Of a stretch of DNA of 64,000 bases, positions 41,903 through 53,283 are shown piece by piece. Both the position numbers and the translations under genes were made by a program. Numbering within the stretch: the stretch's first letter is position 1; each line of letters opens with the position of its first letter. The notes under the pieces were generated by a model. It had not been told where the DNA came from. It saw only the letters and a program-made list of their open reading frames with translations, and did no database searches. Origin of the DNA: Laetiporus sulphureus 93-53 (lineage: Eukaryota > Basidiomycota > Agaricomycetes > Polyporales > Laetiporaceae); contig NW_024468562.1 of assembly GCF_001632365.1 (NCBI RefSeq), forward strand, positions 101,494-165,493. Reading direction: 5' to 3'.

Positions 41903-42110
41903 TGCTGCGTCTCAATGCCAATTTTCGGTCGTTCTTCTTTCTGCTTGTAGTACGAAGCCTTTTTCTCCTGTGCTCCTGTCTTCCGTTTCGTGCATGATTA
42001 TGTGTCAAATGTAGCTTTTTCGCCCTCACGAAGTCGACATTGGCACGTCTACTGAGAACACTGCAGTACATGCGAACGAATCTCAACGTCGAGGCCACAG
42101 AGAACGGACT

Positions 42111-42896
42111 CTACGCGAGAAATGCGGCCAGCAGCATTAAAGCAGCTCCCGTTAGTTTCTCCGGCGACATTGCCGAACCAGAGCTCGCTGAAGAGGTCGG
42201 GCGAGCCGACGCCGTGCCTAAGGGGTTTCGATCGTGACACGATTGCCGCTCTGATGTAGACACGATACGCACCACTGGTGGATCCGTTCGCGGCGGCCGT
42301 TGAAGTAGTTGACCCGTCGGAGGCTGCAGTGGTGAGCGGCGTGCCAGAACCCGATAATGACGTCGTGCTGACTCGGCCCGTTGCAGTTGGTGCATAGGAC
42401 AGCGACACGCTATTGACCGCGAAGCCGTTCGCGAGGCATTGCTCGTAGACCTCTGCGAAGGTTTTAGCCGTGGCTCGAGTAATGTCTCTGAGGATACGCT
42501 CACCATTTATGCTTTCCTGCCACTCTGTTTCCACCACAGATGCACTGCAGTTGCCCGTGTCGGGAATCAAGGGCAACATGCAGTCCATGCAGGAGGCGGC
42601 GGAAGTGAAGTAGCTGTCCACGCAGGCGCAAGACATGTCCATGCACTGCGACATCAATGTAAGTCGTAAGTTACGAACAGTGAGGTGTCTTCTGCGAATG
42701 AACCCACGTTATCGGATGCTGTCACATACGGCGTGCATGTACTGTTGCATTGCTAAAGGAAAGTCCATCAGCGCTAGATGCGAAATCCATTGAGGGTAGT
42801 CACCAATACCTGCGGTGGCATGTCGTCGAAACCACTCAGACAATCGTCGACATCATCTCGCGAATATAAATGAATGCCCGCGCATGCTACAAGCAT
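42111..42896 (-). CDS. Cys-rich, Ser/Thr-rich GPI-anchored surface protein
   Basis: Reading from a probable ATG at 42896, a short hydrophobic start (MLVACAGIHLYS) leads into DDCLSGFDDMPPQ. After introns follow QCNSTCTPYVTASDN and CMDMSCACVDSYFTSAASCM, a compact Cys-rich module, then a less conserved part. A Ser/Thr/Ala/Gly-rich stretch comes next, and after an intron at 42218-42272 the protein ends with SPEKLTGAALMLLAAFLA, a clear GPI-attachment tail. Cys-rich head, Ser/Thr stalk and GPI signal are the standard layout of fungal wall proteins. The cysteine spacing is reminiscent of, but not the same as, CFEM domains. The start is uncertain: the signal peptide is short, and an upstream exon is possible. 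Confidence 0.7.
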
Positions 42897-44032
42897 CAAA
42901 GCCAGGACATGAGCAGCACGCAGTCATGTTCAACGTATTGACTGACCGGTAATGAAGATAAGGAGTGACAAAGAGGAGTACATCCTGCTTGAGGTGTGTG
43001 TTCGAAACTGTGCCGTTCCAGAGTGTCAGCTCTGCTTATGACTTCGCCAGTGCAGGCGTCAATCTGCCGTCTAGCATGCGGTACCGATCACTCAGGCCCA
43101 GCCACTCTCGGCGCGGAGTCACTCAGGCCTAAAATAGACTGGTCCTTGTTGGTTGATCTGCCCTGGGAGGGAGACTTGTCGAACGGCTCAGCGCAATGAG
43201 GACGCACTTAGTGGCCATCAGATCGTATCGACAACCTCGGCGCATTAAATGCTCGATCGTACACTGCTGCACGATGCACATACTCCTCGTCGGTACAAGC
43301 GTTCCTTGCCTGGCAAATAGACGACAATCAGTTTGGCATCGGGACCGTTGGCTGCCGTGGTTACGATAAAAGCGGGCATTATTGCCCGTCACTGTCATGA
43401 TTGAATCAATGCCCAGGCGGTGCCTGTCATGCTCAGGCTGATTGACAACAACCTGGGACAACGTATGATAGCATGTCTGAATTCGAGCAACGAGCAATAA
43501 AAGTTTCCCTGATTTGACCTCTCAGATTTCATTATCTGAGAAACTCGCGAGCCATCTTTTTAGTTGAGATATGTAGTCAGCCTTGGTACAAAGAAGTTTT
43601 TGGTGTGTTTGAAAGCATTAAGATGATCCTAGTCGACACAGTGCGCGCCAACAGCAGCGCCACTGATGCGAAAATTATAAACCTTCCAAATGCGGAAGCT
43701 GTGGTCCTTGCGTTCCAGCGTCTATTCCGGCCCGCCTGCTTCACAGCTCCCACAAAGTCCTGGTCCGTACCAAGTATATAGCAAGGATTGGAAACCTCGC
43801 TGACCTGCACTGATGTAAGTACCCAAAAGCATGCCTGCATTGTGAAGAATCATCTGGGAAGGGATGATTCTGCTCGCTGTGCTCCGGGCCGCTGGATGCC
43901 ATGAGTACCGTGTTGCGTGTGTTACCGATGTATTTGCTGATTTACCATCGCTTGTAGAACCTTGTAGGCAAGGATGCATCCCGCCTACGTGAGACACGCT
44001 TTCATAGCATGAATTCCTCAGCACGCCCGAGA
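42897..44032. other. Intergenic region, partly duplicated
   Basis: 1.1 kb between the GPI-protein gene and BET2 copy A. From about 43690 it is shared, inverted, with 52660-52980. No gene is supported. Confidence 0.45.
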
Positions 44033-45720
44033 ATGTCTTCTGGCGAGCCGATGCAGCTAGCTGTTCCTCTTCATGTCAAGTATATACAGTCGCTAGGAGA
44101 GGTTCGTGCTTTGTCGCGTGATCCGCATACCTTTCGTTAATCTGTTACCGAATAAAGATGACCTGACATACCACCTCACTGATCATCTGCGCATGAATGC
44201 AATATACTGGGGCCTCACAGCGCTATGTGTGATGAAGCACAAGGACGCGCTTGATCGCGAAGAAATGATCGACTTTGTAATGAGTTGCTGGGACGACCAA
44301 GCAGGTTCGGCATTTCTTCTGTTTTGTGACAAATGCCCTGCTGGGGCGTCGTTTGCAGCTATTCATCGTCACTTTCGTAGGAGCATTTGGCGCGCATCCC
44401 GATCACGATGCGCATATCCTTTCGACATTGAGCGCAATACAGATCCTGGCTACCCAAGGCGCGCTAGATAGGATAGATGTGCCTCGCGTCGTCAAATGTG
44501 GGTCTTTTTTTAAAACCGCCTGATGAACCTCACCTTGCTCATCCACTCGGAAGTCATCATGTCCCTCCAGCAGCCATCTGGCGTTTTCGCGGGTGACTCG
44601 TTCGGCGAGATCGATACGAGGTTCCTGTACTGTGCTGTCAATGCCCTGTCCCTCCTAGGAAAGCTCGACGAGCTCGACGTGGAGAAGACCGTCGGGTATA
44701 TTCAGAAATGCAAGAACTTCGACGGGGGCTTCGGCGGGTGCGTCGGTGCCGAGAGCCACGCTGCACAAGGTGGTAAGCCATCTTCGTATATTCGTCGCAT
44801 ATTGTCTGAGACGGCCTGTCTGCTGCGTCAATTAGTCTTTGTGTGTACAGCTGCGCTGGCGATTCTGGACGGGCTGGATGTGATTGACCATGAGACGCTT
44901 GCTTGGTGGCTAGCCGAGCGGCAGCTGCCTAACGGCGGTCTCAATGGTCGGCCTGAGAAGCTCGAGGATGTGAGCACATTGTGACATTTGTGGCTCACGG
45001 AAGTTCCAAACGTTCACGTTCCGCTTCAGGTGTGCTACAGTTTCTGGGCGGTCTCGTCGATGTCCATACTCAACAAGCTCACGTGGATCGACGCGGATAA
45101 GCTGACGCCGTTCATCCGCTCTGCTCAGGTTTGTACCAGTGCACGAGTCTGCGTTGCGAGTGCTCACACTCGTTGCAGGATTTGGAGAATGGCGGAATAG
45201 CAGACAGACCGGGAGACCAGCCGGACGTGTTCCACACGCATTTTGGCGTTGCAGGTGTGCATCTTCTGGTTTCCCTCATGGTGCGGCTAAACATGTGGGC
45301 TCTCAATTTGCAGGTCTGTCGCTCCTTGGATATCCAGAACTGGAAGGCCTCGATCCCGTGTATTGCATGCCTGCGAGTCTGATCGAGAGTATGGGGCTAA
45401 AGAAGGGTTGAAAAGCTCTGCCGAGAAAAGGAGCATGAATAGACATAACCCCCAAAGTAAAGAAGTCTACACATCACTCATGATCACACTCATAGCAATG
45501 GTTGTTTTACTCGTGCATCACTGTGCAATAGATATGTCGCTGAACGACACAGCGCGGCGTTTTCGAAGTGCAAAGGATATTCCCACTCGTAGCGTATGCC
45601 CACAATGTCTAGATCCATTAAAGAGGAACTGACGCTCCGGGAGAGAATTGAAAGTTTGCGTGTGCGAGGGAGGGCGAGTCTGGGAAGACGCTCCATGAAA
45701 CACCTCAAACTGAGCACTGA
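43690..45720 (+). repeat. Inverted segmental duplication 2, left arm
   Basis: About 2 kb matching 51030-52980 in reverse orientation. It covers about 340 bp upstream of the BET2 ATG, the whole gene with introns, and about 300 bp of 3' flank. Inside it, 44378-44695 is identical base for base to the other arm, while the rest shows scattered substitutions and several indels. Confidence 0.93.
44033..45411 (+). pseudogene. BET2: Rab geranylgeranyltransferase beta subunit, decaying copy
   Basis: Prenyltransferase beta homologue whose conserved body is readable: [60 protein letters not shown], and the zinc-site residues in EDVCYSFW and [11 protein letters not shown]. Two changes relative to 51269-52653 suggest loss of function. 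The first intron ends TTACCG instead of TTACAG, so the acceptor is gone; reading through or using the next AG meets a stop almost at once. The Trp codon after GLKKG is TGA, removing the last residues. One intron also carries 20 or more extra bases, and one donor is weaker (AAGGTGGT against AAGGTGAGC). Translation from an internal ATG cannot be excluded, so I call it a probable, not certain, pseudogene. Confidence 0.7.
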
Positions 45721-47173
45721 TAGTTGATGGAGTCATATATAGCAAGAAAATGGCATGTTTGTAGGCTGTCAGTACAATAAATATGATCAGATCAACACAC
45801 GAGCCTCCTGACAGCCGAAGAAGGATCGACCACCAATATGCACTATTACAAGGTCGGGCAACGAGGGACAAACCCGTCATGTGTTCGTTCTTGCTGAGGA
45901 ACGTAATCTCGTCCTTCTGGGGGCCTGGAAAGCGCGGCGGGCATCCATCAGTGTGAAGTCCACGCCGCAAGGATTTCGAATGATAGTGGGACTGGATAGG
46001 TTTCATCCTTCACTCTTGCAAGTGAAAGAGATCGTGAACGAGTTCGACTCGATACAGAGGATGCCGACGTACCTTGGAGTATGCAGTGTGGAGTAGCGCC
46101 GTCGTCGTGAAGGATGATATTCGTTTGAAGTACGACATCGGTGGTAGCGCGTTCACGGATATGGGTCATACGCCAGCGAAATCACTGTGTGGTCTCGACA
46201 TCTCACCATTTTTATGCTCATACAGCGTACCCGATCAGGTTTACGCGCTTCCAGATTTCATCAGAGATCGAGTCAACCATAATTCCATCTGCTGATATCC
46301 AGAGATCGACAGAATGATCGAGCCTCGTTTGAAGTTTGGTTCGATTCCTGCAGAGATGATCATGGACTGTGGCATGGACGGCAGGGGGCCCATTGGATCT
46401 GTCACCTCAGTGGATCGAGATGACGCTCCTAGTGGAGTGCGAAGGCGGGACCGTCGAGTTTTGCAATCAGGTGCTGCCGCGTATCTGGCATGCTATCTAG
46501 GTGTGCTTGAAGAAAGCAGAGCATAGAAGGAGAAGACGTACAAGTCTCATGAGGGGAAGGGAGAGATTTGGTTGTCTGCGTGAGGAGTTTGCTTGGCCAT
46601 CCGATGTGAGATGCTCATGTCGCCGGCGCAGGTACAGGTACCAATTTGAGGACCCTAATGACAGAATGAGAGGGCGTAGTCCGACGTTGACTGTCACCGT
46701 GCTGACATCTGGCAAAGTATGAATTACCGTTGCGACCGAGATCTGAATTCGGCCTGTGGCTTCGCCGTTTGCTCATGGTACCGAGGGCTGGACGTCCCGT
46801 TAGCGACATATCGTCAGGGCTCTCTGAAATTTAAGATGACGCGTCATCGCACGTTCCTCTGTTGATAACGAGTATTGTTATTTGTAAAGATTGCATTCAG
46901 TTATCAACAACAGTATGGACCTGAACCTTCCCGAAAAGGGCTGAGAATGCATTGAGCGACCACTGATCATTGAGCCGCTGTTTTGCACATTTTACCACTA
47001 TACGCACGCTGGATTGCATGGTAATTTGAGTAAAGTGATATGCTAAGAAGGAGAGACATCGATCGTTGGGTCAGCACACGTTCCCGAGCTGACCACGTTG
47101 TAAAGTGCTCACCAGGTTTGTTGTAGAAGCGACATGGTGACGTTTGAGGACAACATGAAAGGTATAATACATT
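45412..47173. other. Intergenic region
   Basis: 1.8 kb between BET2 copy A and the DUF3128 gene. Up to about 45720 it belongs to the duplication arm. The remainder has fragments of open frame (45881-46096, 46314-46526, 46501-46722) without recognisable homology; it may contain a decayed gene. Confidence 0.4.
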
Positions 47174-47675
47174 TCACTCAATAGTGTTATCTGTGTCAAC
47201 GACCGGCGATGGCCTTGACGGAGGGAAGTTCTCTAATGGCTCTCTGTGAAGCGGTGTTTCAGCGAAGAACCAGCGTGAGCCGTCGACCGACATACGTCCT
47301 GATATCCCACACGTCCTCGCTGCTTTTAGCAAGCCGCCGATGTGCCCACCACTCGGCGCGCCGCCTAATCCACGCATCTCGCTTATCTTCAGGATGCGAT
47401 GACTTGAGACTCATGCAAAACTTGAACTCGTCCATCTTGGCAGCACATACGGACATGTGTCCGAAGCGGTAGAGCGACTTGAGTTGAGCCTTCATGTCTA
47501 AGCACGGTATCGAATGCCATGTTATGTGGCGTTCAAGGAAAGGTCACTCACTATGGCAGAGAAGATAATCGTCGAACAGCTTCATGCATCCTGGGATGTC
47601 GTCTGCTGTCGGGTGAAGAGCTCGTAGGTAGTCTTCTTCCTGCTTCACCGCAGTCTCAAAGTCGATGTTGGACAT
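47174..47675 (-). CDS. DUF3128 (Emi1-like) small protein
   Basis: Three exons (47552-47675, 47296-47497, 47174-47243) join to 131 codons plus stop. The core is typical of DUF3128: CMKLFDDYLLCHN, LKSLYRFGHMSVC, KMDEFKFCMSLKSSHPEDKR, then AWIRRRAEWWAHRRLAKSSE and DVWDIRT. Paired cysteines at spaced helix positions recall twin-CX9C-type mitochondrial proteins. The yeast relative Emi1 is linked to meiotic induction and mitochondrial function, but the biochemical role is not known. It is divergent from the GT15 gene at 48458. Confidence 0.85.
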
Positions 47676-48457
47676 GATAATTTGTGTTGAAAGCGGTGAT
47701 GCCAGCGGGTCGAACCCTCGACTTGCGGGCGGAACGACAAACGGGATCGACGCTGGGGACACGCGGAGAAACCGGCGCATGCCACGTGTCCCGATCAATC
47801 TGGCCATAGAAGCGCCAGCGCACCCACGTACGTGAAGTGGCCACAAGTTGGTCTTATAGCTAGACTGCGCAAAGTGATGTCTCTCACATGAATAAAAACC
47901 AGATGTTTCACTTTCCTCTTTTTTTTTTATATTCCAGACATGAGCGTCAGCCGTCTCCCAGCGGAAACATTTTAGTGTCGATCTCAGATTCGGTCCCGGC
48001 GGTGAGGTGGCATCTGAGATCTGGCCGCGATCTCACAGATTAGGAACGGGCGCCTGTCTCACCGGGCGAATTGCGCAGTGCGCAGCTCGCGCAGCGGCAA
48101 TCCACCACACCGCAGCCGCTAAATAGCGGAAAAGTCAGCCTCAACACCTATGTTTTTCTGTTCTTTCTTGCGCCATTGATAGGTCTGTGTTTGACGCCAT
48201 CCCTGTCTCGCCCTTGCGCACAGTCACGTCCGATATTGCGTCCACTGGTCTGGATTCAACTGAAACTAGGTACAGTTGTGCCACCTTTCAATCCCGACTT
48301 GTCGTTGAGAGCCCTGCCAGCCCCCGTAGCCGGGGCACACTTCTATCTCTTCAAGCCTTCAGCACATTCATCTATTTCCATTTATTCGTCCGCTACTAGC
48401 CATTACCGCCTCCATAGAGCCCCGCATACTACGTCATTACCGAACACATCACTAAAC
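47676..48457. other. Divergent intergenic region
   Basis: Lies between the DUF3128 gene and the GT15 gene; it should contain both promoters. A run of T (about 47920) and a pyrimidine-rich stretch just before 48458 are visible. The frame is open upstream of the GT15 ATG but has no conserved sequence, so it is probably leader. Confidence 0.45.
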
Positions 48458-50354
48458 ATGCAGCTACCTGCATTCCTAGCACCTCTGCGATCATGCAAAC
48501 TAAATCGAACAACAAGATCGCTCATTCTCCTCGTCTGCGCCTTCGTACGTCCCCTTCGTTGCAACATCCCCCCTAAAAGCCAACTGACCAGGTCCTCGCC
48601 GCAGACCGGAGTGTACACTATCTTCACCTACTCCTACACACACTATAGTGGCTCCAGCTTCCTATCTGACCTCAAGTCGCAATTCGTCTCTTCCAATGCC
48701 ACACGCAAGCTCGCCCCGCCCATCCCGTCAGAGGTCTCCAACGCGGACCCTGCACTCGTCCTCGGCGAGAGCCACTCCCCCGACTCTGGATTCAACTATG
48801 AGTTCAACAACGGCACTCATCGCGCGAACGCCACCCTGCTCATGCTCGTGCGGAACAGTGAGCTCGAGAAGGCAATGCAGAGCGTGAGGGAGCTTGAGGA
48901 AAAGTTCAACCGCCAATTCGGGTACCCTTGGCTTTTCTTGAATAACGTGCCTTTCTCCAAGGAGTTTAAAGAGTGCGTGGCTGCGGACTGCGCTGCTCTC
49001 ATCTTCAGTTCAAATGCAGACGGATGGGTTAACCGATGACTTTGTGTCGCACAGGGAAATGAGCAAGGTTGTGTCGGGACCGGCAACGTTTGCGATGATC
49101 CCGCCACATCACTGGTATCAGCCGGACTGGATAGACGAGGATAAGGCGACGAAGAGCCGGGACAAAATGGTTGAGGAAAACATTATCTACGGAGGTGAGC
49201 GGACACAACCTTCGCCACATGTGTGGTATGTTCACTCTTTTATTTTTACAGGCAGCGTATCGTGAGTACGCATGAGGTTCTAGCACGTAAGCACTGAGCG
49301 AATGACGAAATTGACTCAGGTACCGCAACATGTGCCGCTTCAACTCTGGCGTGAGTAATTGCCCAAATTCGCTCGTGCTCCGCAGCACGCTAATGGAATA
49401 TTCAGTTCTTCTATCGGCATCCACTGCTGCAGCAGTACAAGTGGTATTGGCGGGTCGAGTACGCATGCGGCCAGGTCCTCTTGTTTGCGCCATTGTTGAT
49501 TAGGATCTTGCGTACAGGCCGGACGTGCATTTCCACTGCGATGTCGATGAGGATCCGTTCCTGTACATGGAGGAACATAACAAAGTCTATGGTCAGTATC
49601 TCAGAACTGCAATATTTCACGCATACAGCTTACATACGTGGAAGGCTTTACCATTACATTATTGGAGTTCGAGAAGACGATAGCTACGCTTTGGCCTACC
49701 GTCAAGGGTCAGTCCCTCTACCGATTCTCCTTCATCCTTAACTGATTGAACGTGCTTCCGCACTCACATAGAGTTCATGGCGGAAAACCCGCAGTACGTC
49801 GCGGAAGAAAACTCGATGGGATACCTCTCCGAGGACGGCGGGGAGACGTACAATCTCTGCCACTGTGAGTCGTGTCCGATAATGCAACAGGCGAACCCAC
49901 GGCTAACTGATGGTCTCGTAAAGTTTGGAGTAACTTTGAAATTGCAGACATGGACTTCTGGCGGGGCGAAGCGTACTCGAAGTTCTTCGACTACATCGAC
50001 GCAAAGGGCGGGTTCTACTACGAGGTTTGTACTCCAGTCTCCTCTCGCAAGGCATCTTGCTAATCTGCATCATAGCGCTGGGGAGACGCACCGGTCCACA
50101 GTATCGCCGCGTCGCTGTTCCTGCAGAAGGACCAGGTCCACTTCTTCGACGAGATCGGCTACGAGCACCATCCATTTACACACTGCCCGCACGGTCCCGG
50201 CATGATCAGGAAGAAGCATTGCACGTGTCGTGGCTGGCGCAGCTTCGGTGCGTTTTCCCTCATTCTCACGTGCAGCTCGTATCAAGTGTTGCTGCTCGCC
50301 ACAGACTACCAAGGATATTCGTGCATGCGGAAGTGGGAGCGAATACACAAATGA
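48458..50354 (+). CDS. GT15 family alpha-1,2-mannosyltransferase (KRE2/MNT1/KTR type)
   Basis: Golgi type II membrane enzyme that adds alpha-1,2-mannose from GDP-mannose to N- and O-glycans. The ATG at 48458 is followed by a membrane anchor (TTRSLILLVCAF), which a 60-nt intron splits from VYTIFTYSY. The catalytic part is spread over about ten exons: RANATLLMLVRNSELEKAMQ, KFNRQFGYPWLFLNNVPF, MIPPHHWYQPDWIDEDKA, MCRFNSGFFYRHPLLQQYKW, YWRVEPDVHFHCDVDEDPFL, YMEEHNKVYGFTITLLEF, NLCHFWSNFEIADMDFWRGE, RWGDAPVHSIAASLFL and the end DYQGYSCMRKWERIHK. The glutamate in YMEEHNKVYGF lies in the region proposed as the catalytic nucleophile of Kre2. All joined exons stay in frame, and the length fits the family. 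Confidence 0.93.
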
Positions 50355-51268
50355 TCGCTGGCGTGCTGTCCAGAGGTTGATGTGCCCGTCTCCCTACGCG
50401 AATTTTCGTATGGTGTTTGGGCGGTGGAGGACGTGGCGTGGCGCATCGCCTGCGGGACGGCGATTGCCTGAATTCCGCAGGCATCGGAGGTCCCGGCCCT
50501 TGTGCAGGGCAGCCCGCCCGGTCGAGCGCTTAATGGCGGGGCTGGTATGCGCTCATGCAATGTGCGCCGAACTTGTGGTGCATCTGCATCTTTTACTATA
50601 TACTATGTATGTAGAATCGGAACTAGTGGTATGCGACGCTAGGCACAATATCTCTGCTTGGATGCAAAGATTCATATACCGGGGCCCTGAACAGGATCAG
50701 AATGTATAGGCTCGTATACTAAGTGGAGACGTGAGGGCATGCGACTAGGGTAGGGCATAGTGCTATGCCTATGATTTGAAGATGACCTTGATTGAGACAA
50801 TGTCATCCCATTGTTGCAAGCGTAAGTAGGCACACGAGCATTGTCAGCAGCAAATTTGGGATGTAACCGTTAGTGAACCATTGAGGAATCCAACAGCCTT
50901 CATAGAGACCGACGATAAAGGCCAACCTTGCAGTAGCGCATAACCTACAAACGTGCCGCTTCTTACTCTGTTTGGTACCATCACTACCGGCGCTCAGTTG
51001 CAGGTCTTCCACAGAGTGTCTTCCAATTGTCGTCCTTCTTCGTACACGTAAGTTTTCAGTTCTCTCTTCAGAATATCATTTCTTCCATGAGGGACCTACA
51101 CATCGTAAGTATACGCTGTAAATGGAGATATTCTTCGCGCTTTGAAACCGCTGTGCTGTGGCGTTCAGTGACATATCAAATTGCAGTCATGGGTGGGTGG
51201 AACAATCACTGCAATGTGTGTGATCAGAAGTGATGTATCGTCTTCTTTACCCCGAGAACCATGATCAT
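50355..51268. other. Intergenic region between convergent genes
   Basis: 0.9 kb between the 3' ends of the GT15 gene and BET2 copy B. From about 51030 it is the 3' flank shared with duplication arm 43690-45720. No gene is visible. Confidence 0.45.
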
Positions 51269-52980
51269 TCACGCTCCTTTTCTCGGCAGAGCATTCCAGC
51301 CTTTCTTTAGCCCCATACTCTCGATCAGACTCGCAGGCATGCAATACACGGGGTCGAGGTCTTCCAGTCCTGGGTATCCAAGGAGCGAGAGACCTTAAAA
51401 TTGAGAGCCCAAATGTTTAGTCACATCATAGGGAAGACCAGAAGATACCACACCTGCAACGCCGAAAAGCGTGTGGAATACGTCCGGCTGGTCTTCCGGT
51501 CTGTCCGCTATGCCGCCATTCTCCATATCCTGTAACGAGTGTGAGCACTCACAATGCAGGTTCGCACACTGGTACAAACCTGAGCCGAGAGGATAAAAGA
51601 CATCAGCTTATCCGCGTCGATCCACGCGAGTTTGTTGAGGATGGACAGCGACGAGAGCACCCAGAAACTGTAGCACACCTGAAGTGGAACGTGTACGTTT
51701 GGACGTTCCGTGAGCCACAAATATCAGAACGTGCTCACATCCTCAAGCTTCTCAGGCCGACCATTAAGACCGCCGTTAGGCAGCTGCCGCTCGGCTAGCC
51801 ACCAAGCAAGCGTCTCTTGGTCAATCACATCCAGCCTGTCCAAAATCGCCAGTGCGGCCGTACACACAAAGACTGATTAACGCAGTAGGCAGGCCGTCGT
51901 CAGATGATATGCGACGAATACATCAAGGTAGCTCACCTTGTGCAGCGTGGCTCTCTGCGCCGACGCACGCGCCGAAACCCCCGTCGAAGTTCTTGCATTT
52001 CTGAATATATCCGACGGTCTTCTCCACGTCGAGCTCGTCGAGCTTTCCTAGGAGGGACAGGGCATTGACAGCACAGTACAGGAACCTCGTATCGATCTCG
52101 CCGAACGAGTCACCCGCGAAAACGCCAGATGGCTGCTGGAGGGACATGATGACTTCCGAGTGGATGAGCAAGGTGAGGTTCATCAGGCGGTTTTAAAAAA
52201 AGACCCACATTTGACGACGCGAGGCACATCTATCCTATCTAGCGCGCCTTGGGTAGCCAGGATCTGTATTGCGCTCAATGTCGAAAGGATATGCGCATCG
52301 TGATCGGGATGCGCGCCAAATGCTCCTATGAAAGTGATGATGAATAGCTGCAACCGACGCCCCAGCAGCGCAATGCCGGACCTGCTTGGTCGTCCCAGCA
52401 ACTCATTACAAAGTCGATCATTTCTTCGCGATCAAGCGCGTCCTTGTGCTTCATCACACATAGCGCTGTAAGGCCCCAGTATATTGCATTCATGCGCAGA
52501 TGCGCGGTGAGGTGGTATGTCAGGTCATCCTTGTTCTGTAAGAGATCAACGAAAGACGTGCGGATCACGCGACAAAGCACGAACCTCTCCTAGCGACTGT
52601 ATATACTTCACATGAAGAGGAACGGCCAGCTGCATCGGGTCGCCAGAAGACATTCTAGGGCCTGCTGAGGAATTCATGCTATGAGAGTGTGTCTCAAGCA
52701 GGTGGGATTCATTCTATCCTACAAGGTTCTACAAGCGATGGCAAATCAGCAAATACTACATCAGTGGTCACACACGCAAGGCGGTACTCATGGGATCCAG
52801 TGGCCCGGAGCATAGCGAGCGGAACCATCCATTCCCAAATGATTCTTCGCAATAAAGAGCATGTTCATTGGTATACTTGCCTCGGTATCGATTAGCGAGG
52901 TTTTTAGTTCTCGCGATATACTTGGTGCAGAGCAGCCTCAGGCCGGAATAGACGCTGGGAAGCTGACTGCATCACGTGCA
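51030..52980 (-). repeat. Inverted segmental duplication 2, right arm
   Basis: Reverse-orientation partner of 43690-45720. The tract 52011-52328 is identical to 44378-44695. Flank similarity on the 5' side extends to about 52980 (shared CCAGCGTCTATTCCGG) and on the 3' side to about 51030. Confidence 0.93.
51269..52653 (-). CDS. BET2: Rab geranylgeranyltransferase (GGTase-II) beta subunit
   Basis: Catalytic subunit of the enzyme that attaches geranylgeranyl groups to the C-terminal cysteines of Rab GTPases, with an alpha subunit (Bet4) and the Rab escort protein. It starts at 52653 ([20 protein letters not shown]); the first intron has a proper TTACAG acceptor, giving [17 protein letters not shown]. 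Prenyltransferase repeats follow, with [18 protein letters not shown]. The zinc ligands can be placed: Asp and Cys in [14 protein letters not shown] and His in [11 protein letters not shown]. It ends [20 protein letters not shown] and a further WNALPRKGA, which the other copy lacks. The last intron acceptor is AAG, a weaker but allowed site. This looks like the working copy of the inverted pair. Confidence 0.9.
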
Positions 52981-53283
52981 AGCCAATAGTGATCGCCCAC
53001 CAGAAAATTCGAACAGTCACCACCATTGCACTGGTGCTCTTTCTACCTAATCGTACATCTTCTCGCCCGCATTGGCTTACGCTCGACAATTTTCCGAGCG
53101 CATGTTGATACATGCCGGGCTCTTGTGGCCGACTTAGGCATAATTAGGGCACGTGTCGACTCATGCCCTGGGCTCTGCGAGAGGTGCATTGTCATCGTCT
53201 TGACGGCTGTCATGCACGTCTTTTCTCAGTGCTCTTTCGTGTTATAAGGTCGTGATTACACCATTGATCACTGCCTCTCGATC
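52654..53283. other. Intergenic region between divergent genes
   Basis: 0.6 kb between BET2 copy B and the SET gene; the first about 330 bp are part of the duplication arm. The remainder probably holds the start of the SET gene, whose first exon I could not place. Confidence 0.4.

Noticed and set aside
46310..46360. tRNA-like B box GGTTCGATTCC
   Set aside because: No matching A box, anticodon stem or acceptor stem can be built upstream.
47690..47780. tRNA-like B box on the minus strand (GGGTTCGACCC)
   Set aside because: The T stem does not pair properly and no A box lies at the right distance.
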